Assembly: GCA_021030905.1 (NCBI GenBank)
Contig: JAGFMI010000002.1
Span: 744,001 to 808,000 of the forward strand
DNA: 64,000 nucleotides
Direction of reading: 5' to 3'
From: Pyrenula massariospora
Taxonomy: Eukaryota > Ascomycota > Eurotiomycetes > Pyrenulales > Pyrenulaceae
Below are positions 12,717-24,542 of the stretch, piece by piece. Positions within the stretch are counted from its first letter, which is position 1; the number at the start of each line of letters is the position of its first letter. The notes below the pieces were generated by a model. The model searched no databases. It saw only the letters and a list, made by a program, of their open reading frames with translations, and had not been told where the DNA came from. A program made the position numbers and the translations under genes.

Positions 12717-13343
12717 GACTGGCTAAGGAGTCAATGTCCAGAACGGAGCAGAGAAAGTATAGAAGCGTAGTAGTAGTTTCGCGCATGAAAAAATGGAGGC
12801 GATCCTAAGAGGCGTGAAGCGCCTCCACAACTCGCATGGACTCCCCACACAACTAGGTTCGAGTTTGCTCTTGGGAAAGAGATCAGTTGCTCTAGAAGTC
12901 TGACTGGGAGTTTAGGTTTGTTTTGTTTACGCGGTTGCGCGTTGGCCGGCCGCAGAGACACGCAAGGAAGGTCTGCCGAATGGATGCCAAGCTTTGAGAG
13001 AAAACCACGGCGCTGGTTGAAACTCTCTCGGCCGGCGGCGTCACCAGTGTTGCATCCAACTTTGATACGTCATTCGTCAATCAGCCCCTACAGGTGTAAG
13101 AAGTCTACAAAGTGAAGCTGCCCGTGTACCATGTTATAGGCATATGACTGCCCTAATCATAACCTGCTTCTCGTCACCTCGAACATGGTAGCAGCTCGCT
13201 CCGATAAATACCTACACCATGGCCTCGTAAAGATCACGAACACCTTAAGTTCAGCTAGCGCCTACTTTTATAGTTACCACGGCACATACGATGCTACCCG
13301 CTGATCATGCAAGCGTTCCCAAGTTAGGAGAGTTGCTGATTGT
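12717..13343. promoter_or_regulatory. Topoisomerase II upstream region
   Basis: This 630-bp gap between the phosphatase stop and the TOP2 start must hold the TOP2 promoter. I see no defined motif that I would name. Confidence 0.4.
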
Positions 13344-14240
13344 TCAAACTGTTAGACTTGTATCTTTCATCTGCTGAACATCCTCCGTATTCAGTCTCGT
13401 TGTCCCAGTGTCCGGATCGAGAGGCAGATCGCCTGTCCCAATTTTGACGCCATTTGGAAAGCTTTTCCCGCGTCCTCCACAACTTTTCTTGGTACTTTCC
13501 CATTCGAGCAAGCCAAATCCTTCCTGTGGCTCGTCATTTTTCGCAAAGTCGAAAATTCGATAGTCCGCGTTTGCGAAGTGGGCTCCAGTTACTGCAACCC
13601 TCATAAATGCAGAGTGCGATACCACCACAATTGCCTTTTCTGGTCGATAGTAAAGACTGTGCAGAGCCGTTTGTGCGCGATTGAGAATCGCAGATCGAGT
13701 GTAGGCATAGCGACAGGCTACCGGGGATGTTTTGTCGGGATAGTGTTTGTCTAGACCTGAGAAATCGAGTTGCGGAAACTCCTGCTTCAGTCTGGAGATA
13801 TTGGACCCGGTATCGCAGGGCTTGCTCGAGTTTTCTACGCCTTTGTAGTCAGAAGCAGAGTCTACAATGGCCTAAACTGATGCATGGACTTTCTAATTTA
13901 GAGACATATGCGGAGTGAGGCTCACCTTGCCAATCGGCTTCTAGGTAGACTTGGATACCTCGGTCGATGAGCCAGTCCAGAGCTGTCAAGGTCGTCTGCA
14001 AAGTCCTTCTCATGGGACTGGATACAATAAGCCCGACGTCCAACTCTGGCGGAAGATTCGCCTTCAAAAAATCACGAAGCTCAAGACATTGCTCGAGGCC
14101 ATAAGACGAGAGCTCCGGATCTGGTAAGTCATAATCCTGTAGAGCTGGTGAGCGCAAGCAGAGGCATTTCGAACGGACAACTTATTGGTTTGATTATGCA
14201 GGGCTTCTGCATGCCGGACTAGGACGAGTGTGGGTGGCAT
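13344..14240 (-). CDS. Phosphoglycerate-mutase-like (histidine phosphatase) protein
   Basis: Three exons (14175-14240, 13926-14136, 13344-13861) give 264 aa. The N-terminus MPPTLVLVRHAEALHN carries the catalytic RH motif of the histidine phosphatase superfamily. VGLIVSSPMRRTLQT supplies the phosphate-pocket Arg, and VVVVSHSAFMR holds the second catalytic His. This layout is that of fungal cytosolic phosphoglycerate-mutase-like proteins, which are phosphatases of uncertain substrate rather than glycolytic enzymes. The first intron would be only 38 nt with donor GTTCGA, so that junction (residues 20-25) is uncertain, although an intron is required there to keep the frame. The second intron (GTGAGC...TAG) is ordinary. 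Confidence 0.85.
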
Positions 14241-15541
14241 CGGAGAAGACTTGACTTGAATTCTGAATCGATTGACGGAAAGGATAAGTACAGTACCAAC
14301 GTAAGGATTATCTCGGGCAGCTGAGTGATTTTCTGTTGCACTTTCTGATAACTTACCCGATGGAGTGAAATTTAAGACTAGGCAATAGCTCTCGCACTTA
14401 GCATCTTTCTACGTTTACGCTGAGTGAGGGAGGTTTATGACATAGATTCTCATCTATTTATCAACTGTTTGTTATCACTACAAAGACTAATGCTCTCCCA
14501 TGTCATCACGAAATAAAATGGTGAGAGACGGTAGTACTAAGCAAAATTGTCCTCATCTTGTTTAAGCCATGTTGAAATGTGTGCTGTTTGCGTCTTAGAG
14601 AGAGTCAGCACACAACTGGATCCAGAAGAGGGCTTTCCCTAAGCTTGGGAATTAATTCGGCAGGGACGTAAAGAGCTAAAGATCAAATTCCTCGATATCC
14701 ATCATTGGTATAGCTATCTCAAAACACACACTTCACGATTCTCTGGTGCTCATAGCATCACTTTGTTTGTGTTTCGGCCAAAAAAGGCCATTGGAAGGTC
14801 CAAAGCGAGTCGTGATGGCGTTGGACCAGGAATTTTTGTTAGAATTCTCAAGTAAGGCTTGGTGTGACGACTCTACGCGCTACACGCACGATGACCACGA
14901 TTGTAGACGGTTCTGTTGCCCCAAATCTTCATCAATAACACTACAGTGTGTCTGGGGCTGGCTGGAGTAGTTGCGAGGAAGGATTTCGTCAAGCCAACAT
15001 AGAGCAGAAGGTGACACGAAGACTCAAGACGGAAGAAGCCAACGCATATGACAGACCATTTCATGCAGACATGCGTCACACATGTTCGTTTCACTCCAAC
15101 ATTCTTGAGCTCGCCGTCGCTGGAGACGCTACAGAAGGGCCTCGATGCCAGGCTTGGCGTCTAAGCCGGAATGAGTCAGGGTGCTAACCAACGCAGGCTA
15201 CGGTCAACACCGCCCGTCGATGCTAGTCCAACTCCATCAACGCCTATCCTCTCCTTAAATCCTGCGAATCAGCCAACCCCCAACACCAACCCTGAACTGT
15301 TTGCAGTTTGCACTCTCCTTGCTAACCGCCTCTCACACACACTCCTTATGAACATTTCGCGTGGTCGCTGGTAGTCCATGCGTCATCGCTCGTTTCTACA
15401 TTGAAGCCGTTCCTTAAGTCGCTCATTGTCACATTCTTAGCCGGTCTCGCTCCTTTGGCCGTTATGCTCTAACCCGCCCTTGCCGCCGTATCCCTCCTTT
15501 AACGTGCATCTCGACTCCTTGGAGGCTTCATTTGAGCCACC
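14241..15541. other. Intergenic region between divergent genes
   Basis: 1.3 kb upstream of the phosphatase (-) and of the TBC gene (+). The last 150 bp before the TBC start are pyrimidine-rich, typical of a fungal leader. No other gene is supported. Confidence 0.5.
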
Positions 15542-18331
15542 ATGGAGGAAAGTACTTCTCCCCCAGTATCACCTCTCACAGAAATCGATCGAGCTCATCT
15601 TCCGACTGACTCAATGGTCACTGTACGCTTGTCGGACGTGTCACTACCCCAGCAGCTGGTTTATGACGCCGCAGAAGATTTGGAGAAGAATGATCAGTCT
15701 CTTATTGAAACACGCCGCATTAGCCTCGATTCAGATTTAAGCAACGATTCAGAACGCAGTGACCAAAGCTCGGATGCTTCGGTTGATTGGGAAGGGCTCG
15801 AGAAGACCGAAGAGCAGGAGCCAAGAAGCGAGGGGACAGACGAGGTAAGGCTCTCATTCAACCTAACCTGCGCTTATTGACAAGCTCTAGTCCACTGCAT
15901 TACTGCTAGCCCGTTTGGAAGAAGAGAACGCAGCCCTCGTCACCAACCCCAAATCTGGTTTGTCACAAAATGGCCGTGGGCGGAGCGGAACACGCCCACC
16001 GTCGATGCAACAACTGAAGAAGCTAGTCAATGGCCCACAAAGGCAATCATTGCGCTACTCCCTTCTTCCTGCGCCACCAATGACCGAGCTCGAGTTCTGG
16101 GCCGCTCTCGTTTCCGACTATCGTCAAACCGCACAACGGCTACCCACACTGACGTCCAAAAAAATTCGTGGGGGTGTCCCTCCACCGCTTAGAGGAGTCG
16201 TATGGCCTAGCATCGCTGGTGCACGGGACTCGGAGCTTCTTGAGGAGTACAGCCGACTTTGCAGAGAGACCAGTCCTTATGAAGGGTTGATAGGAAAGGA
16301 TGTTGGCCGCAGCTTTCCGAACGTGGAAATGTTCCGCGACGCGCAAGGCGAAGGTCAGCAGATGTTGAGCCGCGTTCTGAAAAGCTTCAGTCTGTACGAC
16401 GACAAAATTGGCTACTGTCAAGGATTGGGATTCGTAGTTGGTCCTCTTCTTATGCACATGAGCGAGTCTGAGGCATTCTGTGTTCTTGTTCGGTAAGTCA
16501 TGACCTCAACCTTCTACTGCCACATACTTACATACACAGGCTCATGGAGCACTACGACTTGCGTTCTTGCTATCTTCCTGACCTATCAGGGCTACATCTC
16601 CGAATTTATCAGTTTCAAAGCCTTCTTAGCCAGCATGTCCCAGAGGTCGCTTCACATCTGGAGGAACTTAAAGTCGAGCCCCTATATGTTTCACAGTGGT
16701 TTCTGTCATTTTTTGCAGTTACGTGTCCGCTACCGATGCTTCTGAGAATATATGATATAATTCTTTCTGAAGGAGCAACTGAGACGTTGATGCGTGTTGC
16801 GCTGTCATTGATGCGGCGCAATCAGAAGAAAATATCGGGTTGTACGGAATTCGAAGATGCCATGCAATTATTGCTGTCGAGGAGTCTATGGGACACTTAT
16901 GCTCAGCATGCCGACGATATGGTTGCAGACTTTACCTCCTTGACTGGTCTCGTGACACGAGAAAGTCTGCAGACCTTGGAAGCCTCTTTCAAAGATTCTC
17001 AATCTGGTACCAAACTACCATCACTCAAGGCGGCTGCCTCGCAGCTATTAGGCAGATTCTGGGCCGGTGCATCCCACGGATCATCAAAATCAATGAATGC
17101 ACTTTCGATTCCCTCTTTACAGGCAGGAACTTTACGCCGTCCGCCCTCAAAGCAAAGCCTCACATCGACCTTGGGTTCTTTCGACACAATTTCAGATGCA
17201 AGCACGGCCGCCACAGACGTGTCCTCGCTTTCTCAAAAATCAGAGTCTGCAGACTCTACTCTATTGGTCGAGAGAACGTCAACCATGCAAAACCAGGACA
17301 AGGATTTACATTCCCAAATTGAAGACCTCCTACGGGCTTTAAACGATCTTCAACGAGACCATGCGTCGATCTCTCGGGATTTGCAAAAAGAACGTGAAGA
17401 ACGCCAAGAGGACAGTGAGATTGCCAGAGCTCTTTTAGCCAAGCTGAAGCAACAATCAGAAGTGGCAAGAACATTGCTTGCAGATGGTGGCCAGCAAGAT
17501 GGCTCCGAGATTGATCACCTTGTCCGGAGAGCCGATGAGCGTTATTCGCCTCGGAACTCCAAGCGATTGTCAATCATTCAGACTAAGCATCAACTTCGGG
17601 ATGCAGCGACTGAATGGAAGGAGAAACACGAGCTTGAGGCCAGCAGATGCCAAGATCTCATGCACCGACTCGACGAGTCTGAGAAAGAACATGCATATTT
17701 GAAGGAGCAATTACGCGAAGCCCGATCTCGTATTCAGGAAAGCCACCGCGAGAAACAACGCCTCGAGAAGAATGTGCAGGACCTACGACGCTGTTCACCG
17801 AAGTACGAGTCTCCCAGCGAGTCTGTTGGATCTTCCATGAGCGAGTCAGACGGCAAAGCTGCAATGAAGGTCGGGCTTCGCGAGTTTAAACTCGGCAGAG
17901 TCGACACCTCAGGCTCAACTACGGCAGGAGCAGCAGCGGTCACCACGAACTCCACGTCTTCAACTACGTTCTCCAAGCGTACAAGTAGTCTGGCTATGCA
18001 ACCTGTCTTAGCCACCGAAGATCATAAGCCAGCGAGTGAAGATGCTCTTCTGTTGGAACTAGTCAATGCCAAAACAGCAGAAGCCATGGCAAAACAGGAA
18101 CTGGAAGAGGTCAAGGGTAAACTGGATTCGCTGCGGAAGATGTTCGGCAAGACATCTGCTCCATCGACCCGACCGGGCACGATCGACTCTGGCATATCTC
18201 AGATGTCTGTTAGTACAGGCATGTTGACACCTAAAACGCCTAGCGAGTCTCCCAAAGCAATCCCGAACAATTTTGGCAGCGGAGGATTTTTCAGTGGATG
18301 GGGCAAGAGAAGCGTTTCAAATGTTGGATAA
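15542..18331 (+). CDS. TBC-domain Rab GTPase-activating protein, Gyp5-like
   Basis: Three exons (15542-15844, 15891-16492, 16540-18331) give 898 aa. Gyp5-type proteins switch off Rab GTPases such as Ypt1/Sec4 on the exocytic route. The N-terminal 180 residues are acidic and disordered. The TBC domain (about 190-410) opens with RGGVPPPLRGVVW. It contains IGKDVGRSFP, which provides the catalytic Arg finger of the IxxDxxR motif, and IGYCQG, which provides the Gln finger. LYVSQWFLSFF and MLLRIYDIILSEG follow. After it come a Ser-rich linker and two coiled-coil stretches (about 550-595 and 655-720), the usual Gyp5/Gyl1 layout. Both catalytic residues are present, so activity is expected. The exact Rab partner cannot be told from sequence. 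Confidence 0.92.
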
Positions 18332-19690
18332 GCGATTACATTCTTTTCAATCTTGAGAGCATGTGTTGAATATTGCGCTTTCTTGATCATGGTGGTGTGT
18401 GCCCGAGCTATTTGTCGTTCTTTAGCGTAACCAGATAATGATGTTCAATATTCGATTATGTTCACAGCTCGAAGAGCTCACAACCTTTCACAGTAGACCC
18501 TTTCGTGCTTCGGCCCATATTGTAGCCTAATGTCTGTCGATACAGTGAATCGTATCAATTTGGACAAGCTGAGCATCATAACGAAACTTGCTAAAGACCA
18601 GCAGAAGTCGCAATCTCGATGGTGAATGATGGGCTCCACAGCGTCCGCCCGGGTGCGGTTTTCGGCATGCGCAAATCAGCCGTCGGCGAGCTGGCTTACG
18701 ATCAACGGAAGTTCTGTGAATGCGATTGTTTTCCGTATAGCATGACGGAGGGCGTGAGTGACGGCGGGCAATTTGACGCAGGACGCGTAGGATGGATCCC
18801 TTCCCCAGAGATTCGTCCCCGGCCCCGTTTCCGTCCCACACACATCCTGACCTCCAACCCCGCCGTCCATTGGTCACGGCAAGCTCTCACCCCCAGACAG
18901 TCGTACATCATCGTTGCCGCCTTGGTCCAAGTCCTTCGGAGCTCCACCACGAAACCAACCTTTAAAGCTCTCCTAATCCTGCCTTTGCCATGCCGCATTT
19001 GCTTGCCGGCCCTCGAGGCTTACTATCCGATCCCACCGCACGTGTAAGATACCAGAGAATGGCCCCCGATTCATCCCACTACTCTCGACTTCTGCCAGAC
19101 TCGTCTCCATGGTCTGGGCTGGGATCGTCTGGAGAAGCGAGCGTGTAACACGGACTAATATAAATCGAGGTTGATATGATGCTGTGCGGTGCTCTAATTA
19201 CCGGGACTTTTGCCCGGCTCCTGCCAGGATACCTTGATCCCTGTCATCGACGACTAAATTGCTCTGCTTTTCTATGCGTCTTCTCTGTACAACCTCTCTT
19301 CTGTTCTGGTCTCCTTTAGAGCCTCTAGAATCCGTCTTACTTGGACTCTATCGTTATCGCTCTTATTGCTAAGACTTTTCTCAGAGGTAGAATTCCATTA
19401 GGAATTGCCTTAAGATTGTATTTCCATGTTGTGCTAAAACGCCATTGAAATTTCCGATTAGCTTCACGCCTCCAGCTAAAGATATCGGGCCAGCGCCCAA
19501 GGTCGCCCAAGATGGAGATGAACTATGATGAGCGGGTGAGAGCGCAATTGGCCTGATGTAAATATCTCACTGACCCTTGATCAGACTCTGCGCCAGGTAT
19601 CATGGCCCGTAACATCCCATCGAATACGACTAATATACTCTAAAGATCGAAGAAGAGCTTGATACCAAGATCTATCCTGGCACAGAGATC
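18332..19690. other. Intergenic region
   Basis: 1.36 kb upstream of an MFS gene. A 142-codon open frame on + (18619-19047) has no recognisable motif. The rest is without coding signal. Confidence 0.5.
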
Positions 19691-21657
19691 ATGTCAGACG
19701 TCGGTTCACATCACTTTGTCAAATCTAGCCATGGAGGAGCGTCCGTTCTTGTGCCGCAACCGTCAGCCGACCCTCGCGATCCTTTGGTGAGCCTGATTTT
19801 TGAGAATTGGCATGCGAGCTTGTAATGGTAACATGGAATCGCAGAACTGGAGCCCCTTCTGGAAGTCCGCGGCAATGGGAGTTGCGACTGCGGTGGCTTT
19901 CTTTCACGGCATGGCGCCACTGTCACTTGCACCGATGTTTCCGTACATTATCAAGGCTTTCAAGACAGATTTGCCCGGCGCGATCCAGTTTACAGGCGTA
20001 TCCATCCTGGTCCTAGGCTTCAGCAACTTCATTTGGTAAGTTGGCTCTAATCATCTGGTTTATCAATCACATACCTGTTGGCTTAACAGCCGTCGACGGA
20101 AGTCAGTATGGCTTACACATCGTAGGGTGCCTATTATGACAGCGTTTGGACGCCGTCCTGTCATTCTGCTATCCACATTAGTCTGCTTGGCCAGCATGGT
20201 CTGGAGAGCGGAGGCAAAGACTTACTCCAGTTTCATGGGTGCCTGTGTTTTAAACGGGATTGGCGCTGGACCTGCAGAGGTATCAATCGATCCGACTTTT
20301 CGAGATGACGCTGACAAAGTAGACCTTGCAACCTCAAATTATTGCGGACGTCATGTTCCTTCACGAGCGAGGAAAATGGAACACTCTCTACTTTACAATG
20401 TATTTTGGATCCTTGATGGTAGGAGCCTGACCTTCCACTTTTGGACCCTTTACTCATCCCCCCAGATTGGTCCTATCATTTCCGGTCCTATCGCCTTCCA
20501 TTCGGACTGGCGTAATTTTTGGTGGCTGAATGCAGCAATCTTTGGTGCGATATTCATTGCAGCCATCTTTCTCTTCCCCGAGACCAAGTGGCATAGAATG
20601 GTACGTGTTTCTTCTTTATTTTGACAGGATTTAAACTTGTCAAGATTCATCGTCTGACAGCTAGTAGCATCCCAAGGAAATGATCCAGCAACTCGAGTCT
20701 CCCAATGAGAAAGGCAGTGAGGAGAAAGTCGAAGGCGGAGACCCAGAAAAACTTGCCCAGCCAAGCAGCGGGAACGCAATGTCCCAGCTCTCGCCAGCCA
20801 AAACAGCAGAGCGCGACCCATATCTTGGAAAGGGAGCCCCATCAAAGCAGCAATTTGCACCTTTCCAGCCAAGCCCGAATCCTATCAAGGCTATCGCCCT
20901 CGAGCTCTTCATACCCTGGAAGCTCTTTCTCTTTCCCATTGTTGAATTTTCATCTTTTGTAGTCTCCTGGTCTGCTAGTTGTTTCCTCACACTCAACCTC
21001 ACGCAATCTCAAGTCTTCAACGCGCCTCCCTACGAATTCTCTAGCCAGTCTATCGGATTTACGAACTTTGCCGTGTTGGTTGGGGCTCTGATCGGCCTGT
21101 TCACCAACGGGCCTTTTTCAGATTGGATCGCCATGAAGAAGACCATCAAGAACCGCGGCGTTCGGGAGCCGGAGATGCGGCTCATCGCCTTGATCCCATA
21201 CACGATCATCATGCTCCTCGGGAACTTTATCGTCGCGTTCGGCTATGAACACAAGTGGCGTTGGGAAGTAAGTTGATCCCCCTCCCATCCCTCACCCCCA
21301 CGAACCAAACACCTAAACTAACACCACCCCCCTCTTCTCCAGGCCATCGTCATCGTCGGCTACACCCTCATCGGCATCCAAGTCGCCGCCATCCCCGCCA
21401 TCTCCAGCACCTACAGCGTCGACAGCTACAAGCCCGTGGCGGGCAGCATCTTCGTCTCCATCACCGTCAACAAGAATCTCTGGGGCTACGGCTTCTCCAA
21501 ATTCATCACCAAGTGGACCGAGGAGATTGGCTTCGTCGGGCCGATCATGTTGAACATGTGTTTGACTTTTTTGTTTTGTGCGAGCGGGGTAGTGTTTTAT
21601 TACTATGGCAAGACGTTTCGGCGGTGGACGGCGAGGGATATGGTGCATAGTTTGTAA
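19691..21657 (+). CDS. MFS transporter, DHA1-like drug:proton antiporter family
   Basis: Seven exons (19691-19786, 19845-20035, 20126-20279, 20323-20418, 20466-20600, 20668-21267, 21343-21657) give 528 aa, with every phase consistent. About 12 membrane segments are expected. The first half has AVAFFHGMAPLSLAPMFPYI, then motif A-like VPIMTAFGRRPVILL in the first cytoplasmic loop, GACVLNGIGAGPAET and SLMIGPIISGPIAF. A hydrophilic central loop of about 100 residues separates the two halves. The C-terminal half ends ARDMVHSL. The family is proton-driven efflux of small molecules across the plasma membrane; the substrate is not predictable. The last exon shifts from C-rich to G-rich coding strand towards the stop. 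Confidence 0.88.
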
Positions 21658-23267
21658 ATGCAGAGAGGGGGTAAGGAGATGGGGCTGGGAAAAGGGGGTT
21701 GTTAAATTCACTGAGTTGGTGGTACTGTACGGCACTATGCACATACGTTTCTTCAGAAGATAAGACCTATTTCAATTGACTTCTACCCTTCTAAAAATCT
21801 ATCCCTTCCACACTTTTACCCAAAAATCGTATTCTACCCCGAGAATAAACGGCTCCACATCTGTCTTGCTCTAATAGAAACCCCCTTGACCCTTGACCAG
21901 AACCACCCCCCTCCCCTTCCTTTTGAAAACTCCCCGGCTCGCCACGCACTCCTCAAGAAGCAGCCCACAGACACAACCACACCGGGGAATCTACCTAATC
22001 CGTAAACACTCACTGACCCCGTTCGCATGTACACTACAATCCTCCTCTCCTCCCCTCCCTGACTCCCTTACCGGCTCGAGTTCTCCTCCTGATTATCCTG
22101 GTATCATGCAATGCTATATTGCGAGAGTGCAGGCCTAATACTAGGGATGAACTGGAGAAGAGGAGAATACACTGGCTTACTATCTAGGTAGCTAGCTACT
22201 TATTTTACTTACCCCTGGCCCGGTGCCGTATCCAATTGAACCCCAAGGCGCGGAGGGAATGGGAATGGGGTTCGCACATATATACATGTTGCTGTTGGAA
22301 CGGAGCGCCAGTGGGTCGCCCACTCGCAGTGTTAGATATCTAGAAATCACACACATACGGAGATGGGATAAGAAAAAAGAAAAGAAAGGAGAAGGAAAGA
22401 AAAGAAATGTGTGGGGCTTGGTGAGCGAGAGCGGTGGATGGAGGTTTGGGATGTGGTGTGCTTGTTACGTAAGTACCTGGGGCTCCATCTGGGTGAAATG
22501 GGCTGGGCTGAGCTGGGCTGGGCTGATGGCGGAGGAGGGAGAAAGTGATCGTAGGATAGGAATGAGTGCGTGGTTTGCGGTGGGTGTGTTGGGGAGGGGC
22601 ATAGAAGGAGACTGGCTGCTATTACGTTGCGTCGCAAGGGGGGATAGGGGGATAGTATTTATCATGTATGTTTGTGTGTATTTATCTGCGTCGTGGCTTC
22701 ATTTCATGTGTAGACTAGAGGGGGTTGAGGAGAGACTATGAAATGCAGCGTAAATGGTGTCATGATGGTAGTCTCATTTTTGATATGGTCTTAGATTAAG
22801 AATTGATCTGCCATGTTATGCTAACTAAAATTTTTAGAGCCGTTTGTACGTGGGTATCTGTATAGTATATACAGTCCAAAGGTTTCTTAATATGGCCAAA
22901 GTGTTACAAGTGATGCCCCTTGATGTCCTCCAAAGATTTGTGGAAATATCCTCTGCGATTTCACTGCTGCTGACCGTGCTGGAAAGAAAGTTCACGTTCC
23001 GGGAGATGCTCTAAAGACATAATTCGGGGTGCTTGTTCAACGTAGCCAAGGACAGGAAGCAGTTTTTTGCCATGAACTTTTGGCCTTGGACCTCCTGAAT
23101 GTCGAATCTTGGCCGGCCAAAGTGCCGTGCTCAAGGTTGCACCTCATAATAAGTGACCGGATCTGTGACAAATACTCTCTATTACATCTGAAGTAGAAGT
23201 GGTGCCTCCCCACCCCCCAAATAGAAAGGAAAGCATTCGACCCGATACCGGCCAAGGCAAAGCTGCT
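21658..23267. other. Intergenic region with low-complexity tracts
   Basis: 1.6 kb between convergent genes. It holds an A/G-only tract near 22371-22408 and a short CTGGGCTG-type repeat near 22500-22523. A 172-codon frame on + (22223-22741) spans these tracts and looks like a by-product of base bias. No gene is supported. Confidence 0.5.
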
Positions 23268-24542
23268 TTACCGATCGTACGACAGCGCCACTCTCGGAAC
23301 GGTAAGCAGAGGCTTCGCTGGCAGAGCCTCGGCGCTGTTCGGATCATCGCTCGGCCGCCTGAAAGCAGTCTCGTTGCGCGAGAGCTCGAGATGCTGGGCC
23401 CGGGGCCCGGAGTCATTGCGGAAGAAGCGGTCTCTCCAGCGCTCGTGGCCGAGGGCGCTGTGGCGCTGGTGCCCGCCGCTGGTGCTGGAGCTGCGGCGCC
23501 GCTCGGCGACCCCGAGGTGCCGCGCGTCTTCCATGGCGCCAGGCTTGGGGACCTGGGAGCCCGGGGAGGTCGGGGCGACGCTGATGGAGTCGTAGCCGGT
23601 GTAGGCGTTGCGGCGGGGTGGGGGTCCGCCGCCGAAGCGGAAGTCGCGGAAGCGTTTGGCGACGAGGGAGTCGAGGACGGATTTGAAGTCGTCGAGGAAG
23701 ATGGTATCGGCGGCGCACTTGAAGACGAGGGTGAGCTGTGAAGAGAGTTAGCAGACATAATGATGGTAAGAGGGAGCGAGGGGAGAAGACGGACCCGCCA
23801 GTAGGGGTTGATGCCTTCAGTATGCATCAGCTTGGCCGCTGTAACGATGACATCGGCGAGCAGGAAGGCGATAGATAGGATCATGCATAAGATCATGACC
23901 ACTAGGCGCATGCTCGTACCTAGCAGGCTGAAGGCCGTGAACTCGTACTGGACCTTGATCTTGTAGAGTAGGAAGATCGTCGTGAAGATCCACCATGGGT
24001 CACGGGCTAGCGCCTCCCATGGGCGAGTATGGGTGTTCAGATTGTTGCCGTGATTGAAGTACTCGAAGTTGTCCCAGGCTTCGACAACCCAGAACGGCTG
24101 CACGCATAGTAGAGTGATGAGAAAGATCCAGCGGCCGGTCCGGGGCAAAAAGGGGCGTATCTTAAGGTAAGAGACAACGTTGTGGATCTGATAGGAGATG
24201 AAGAGCAACAGAGCGGTCGCACTGAGGTACCATCCATATGTCGGATCATCAAGAAAGATGAAGGTTCCGTGAAGAACCGCAAGCAGCATCTTACATTCCC
24301 GTCAGCGTCTTTTCAGCATATCTAGGAAAGAAGGTTACCTCAAGAAGAATGAGCTTGTGCAGAAGAACTCGCCGCCGATAGTTGCAGACAACAATGAGCA
24401 TAAGAATCACGAGCGATCCAACGGTATATCCCTCTCCCCATGCCTCAAGGATGTCCGCTGACCCTGTCAACGATGCTTTATTGTGAGCTGCCCGGGTATC
24501 CACGTCGCTCCGCCCAAAGATGTTCTTCAATGTTGGCGCCAT
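23268..24542 (-). CDS. Multi-pass membrane protein of a fungus-specific family, function unknown
   Basis: Three exons (24339-24542, 23795-24289, 23268-23735) give 388 aa, in phase. The start MAPTLKNIFG at 24542 is preferred to an upstream Met (24575). About seven hydrophobic segments are visible, among them SLVILMLIVVCNY, LLLFISYQIHNVVSYL, WIFLITLLCVQPFWVVEAW, IFTTIFLLYKI and VVMILCMILSIAFLLADVIV. A conserved-looking segment, LTLVFKCAADTIFLDDFKSV, follows the last helix, and then a Ser/Arg-rich cytoplasmic tail of about 130 residues. I recall similar fungal integral membrane proteins with no assigned role, but I cannot name a family. A receptor-like topology (seven helices plus long tail) is possible but unproven. 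The acceptor TGTAAG of intron 1 is weak. Confidence 0.78.

Noticed and set aside
18619-19047. 142-codon open frame on +
   Set aside because: No recognisable motif, and it lies in an upstream region. Not supported as a gene.
22223-22741. 172-codon open frame on +
   Set aside because: It runs through an A/G-only tract and CTGGGCTG repeats, so the lack of stops follows from base bias.
23199-23741. 180-codon frame on + opposite the membrane protein tail
   Set aside because: Shadow frame. The minus-strand exon is in phase with two others and encodes the continuation of a membrane protein.
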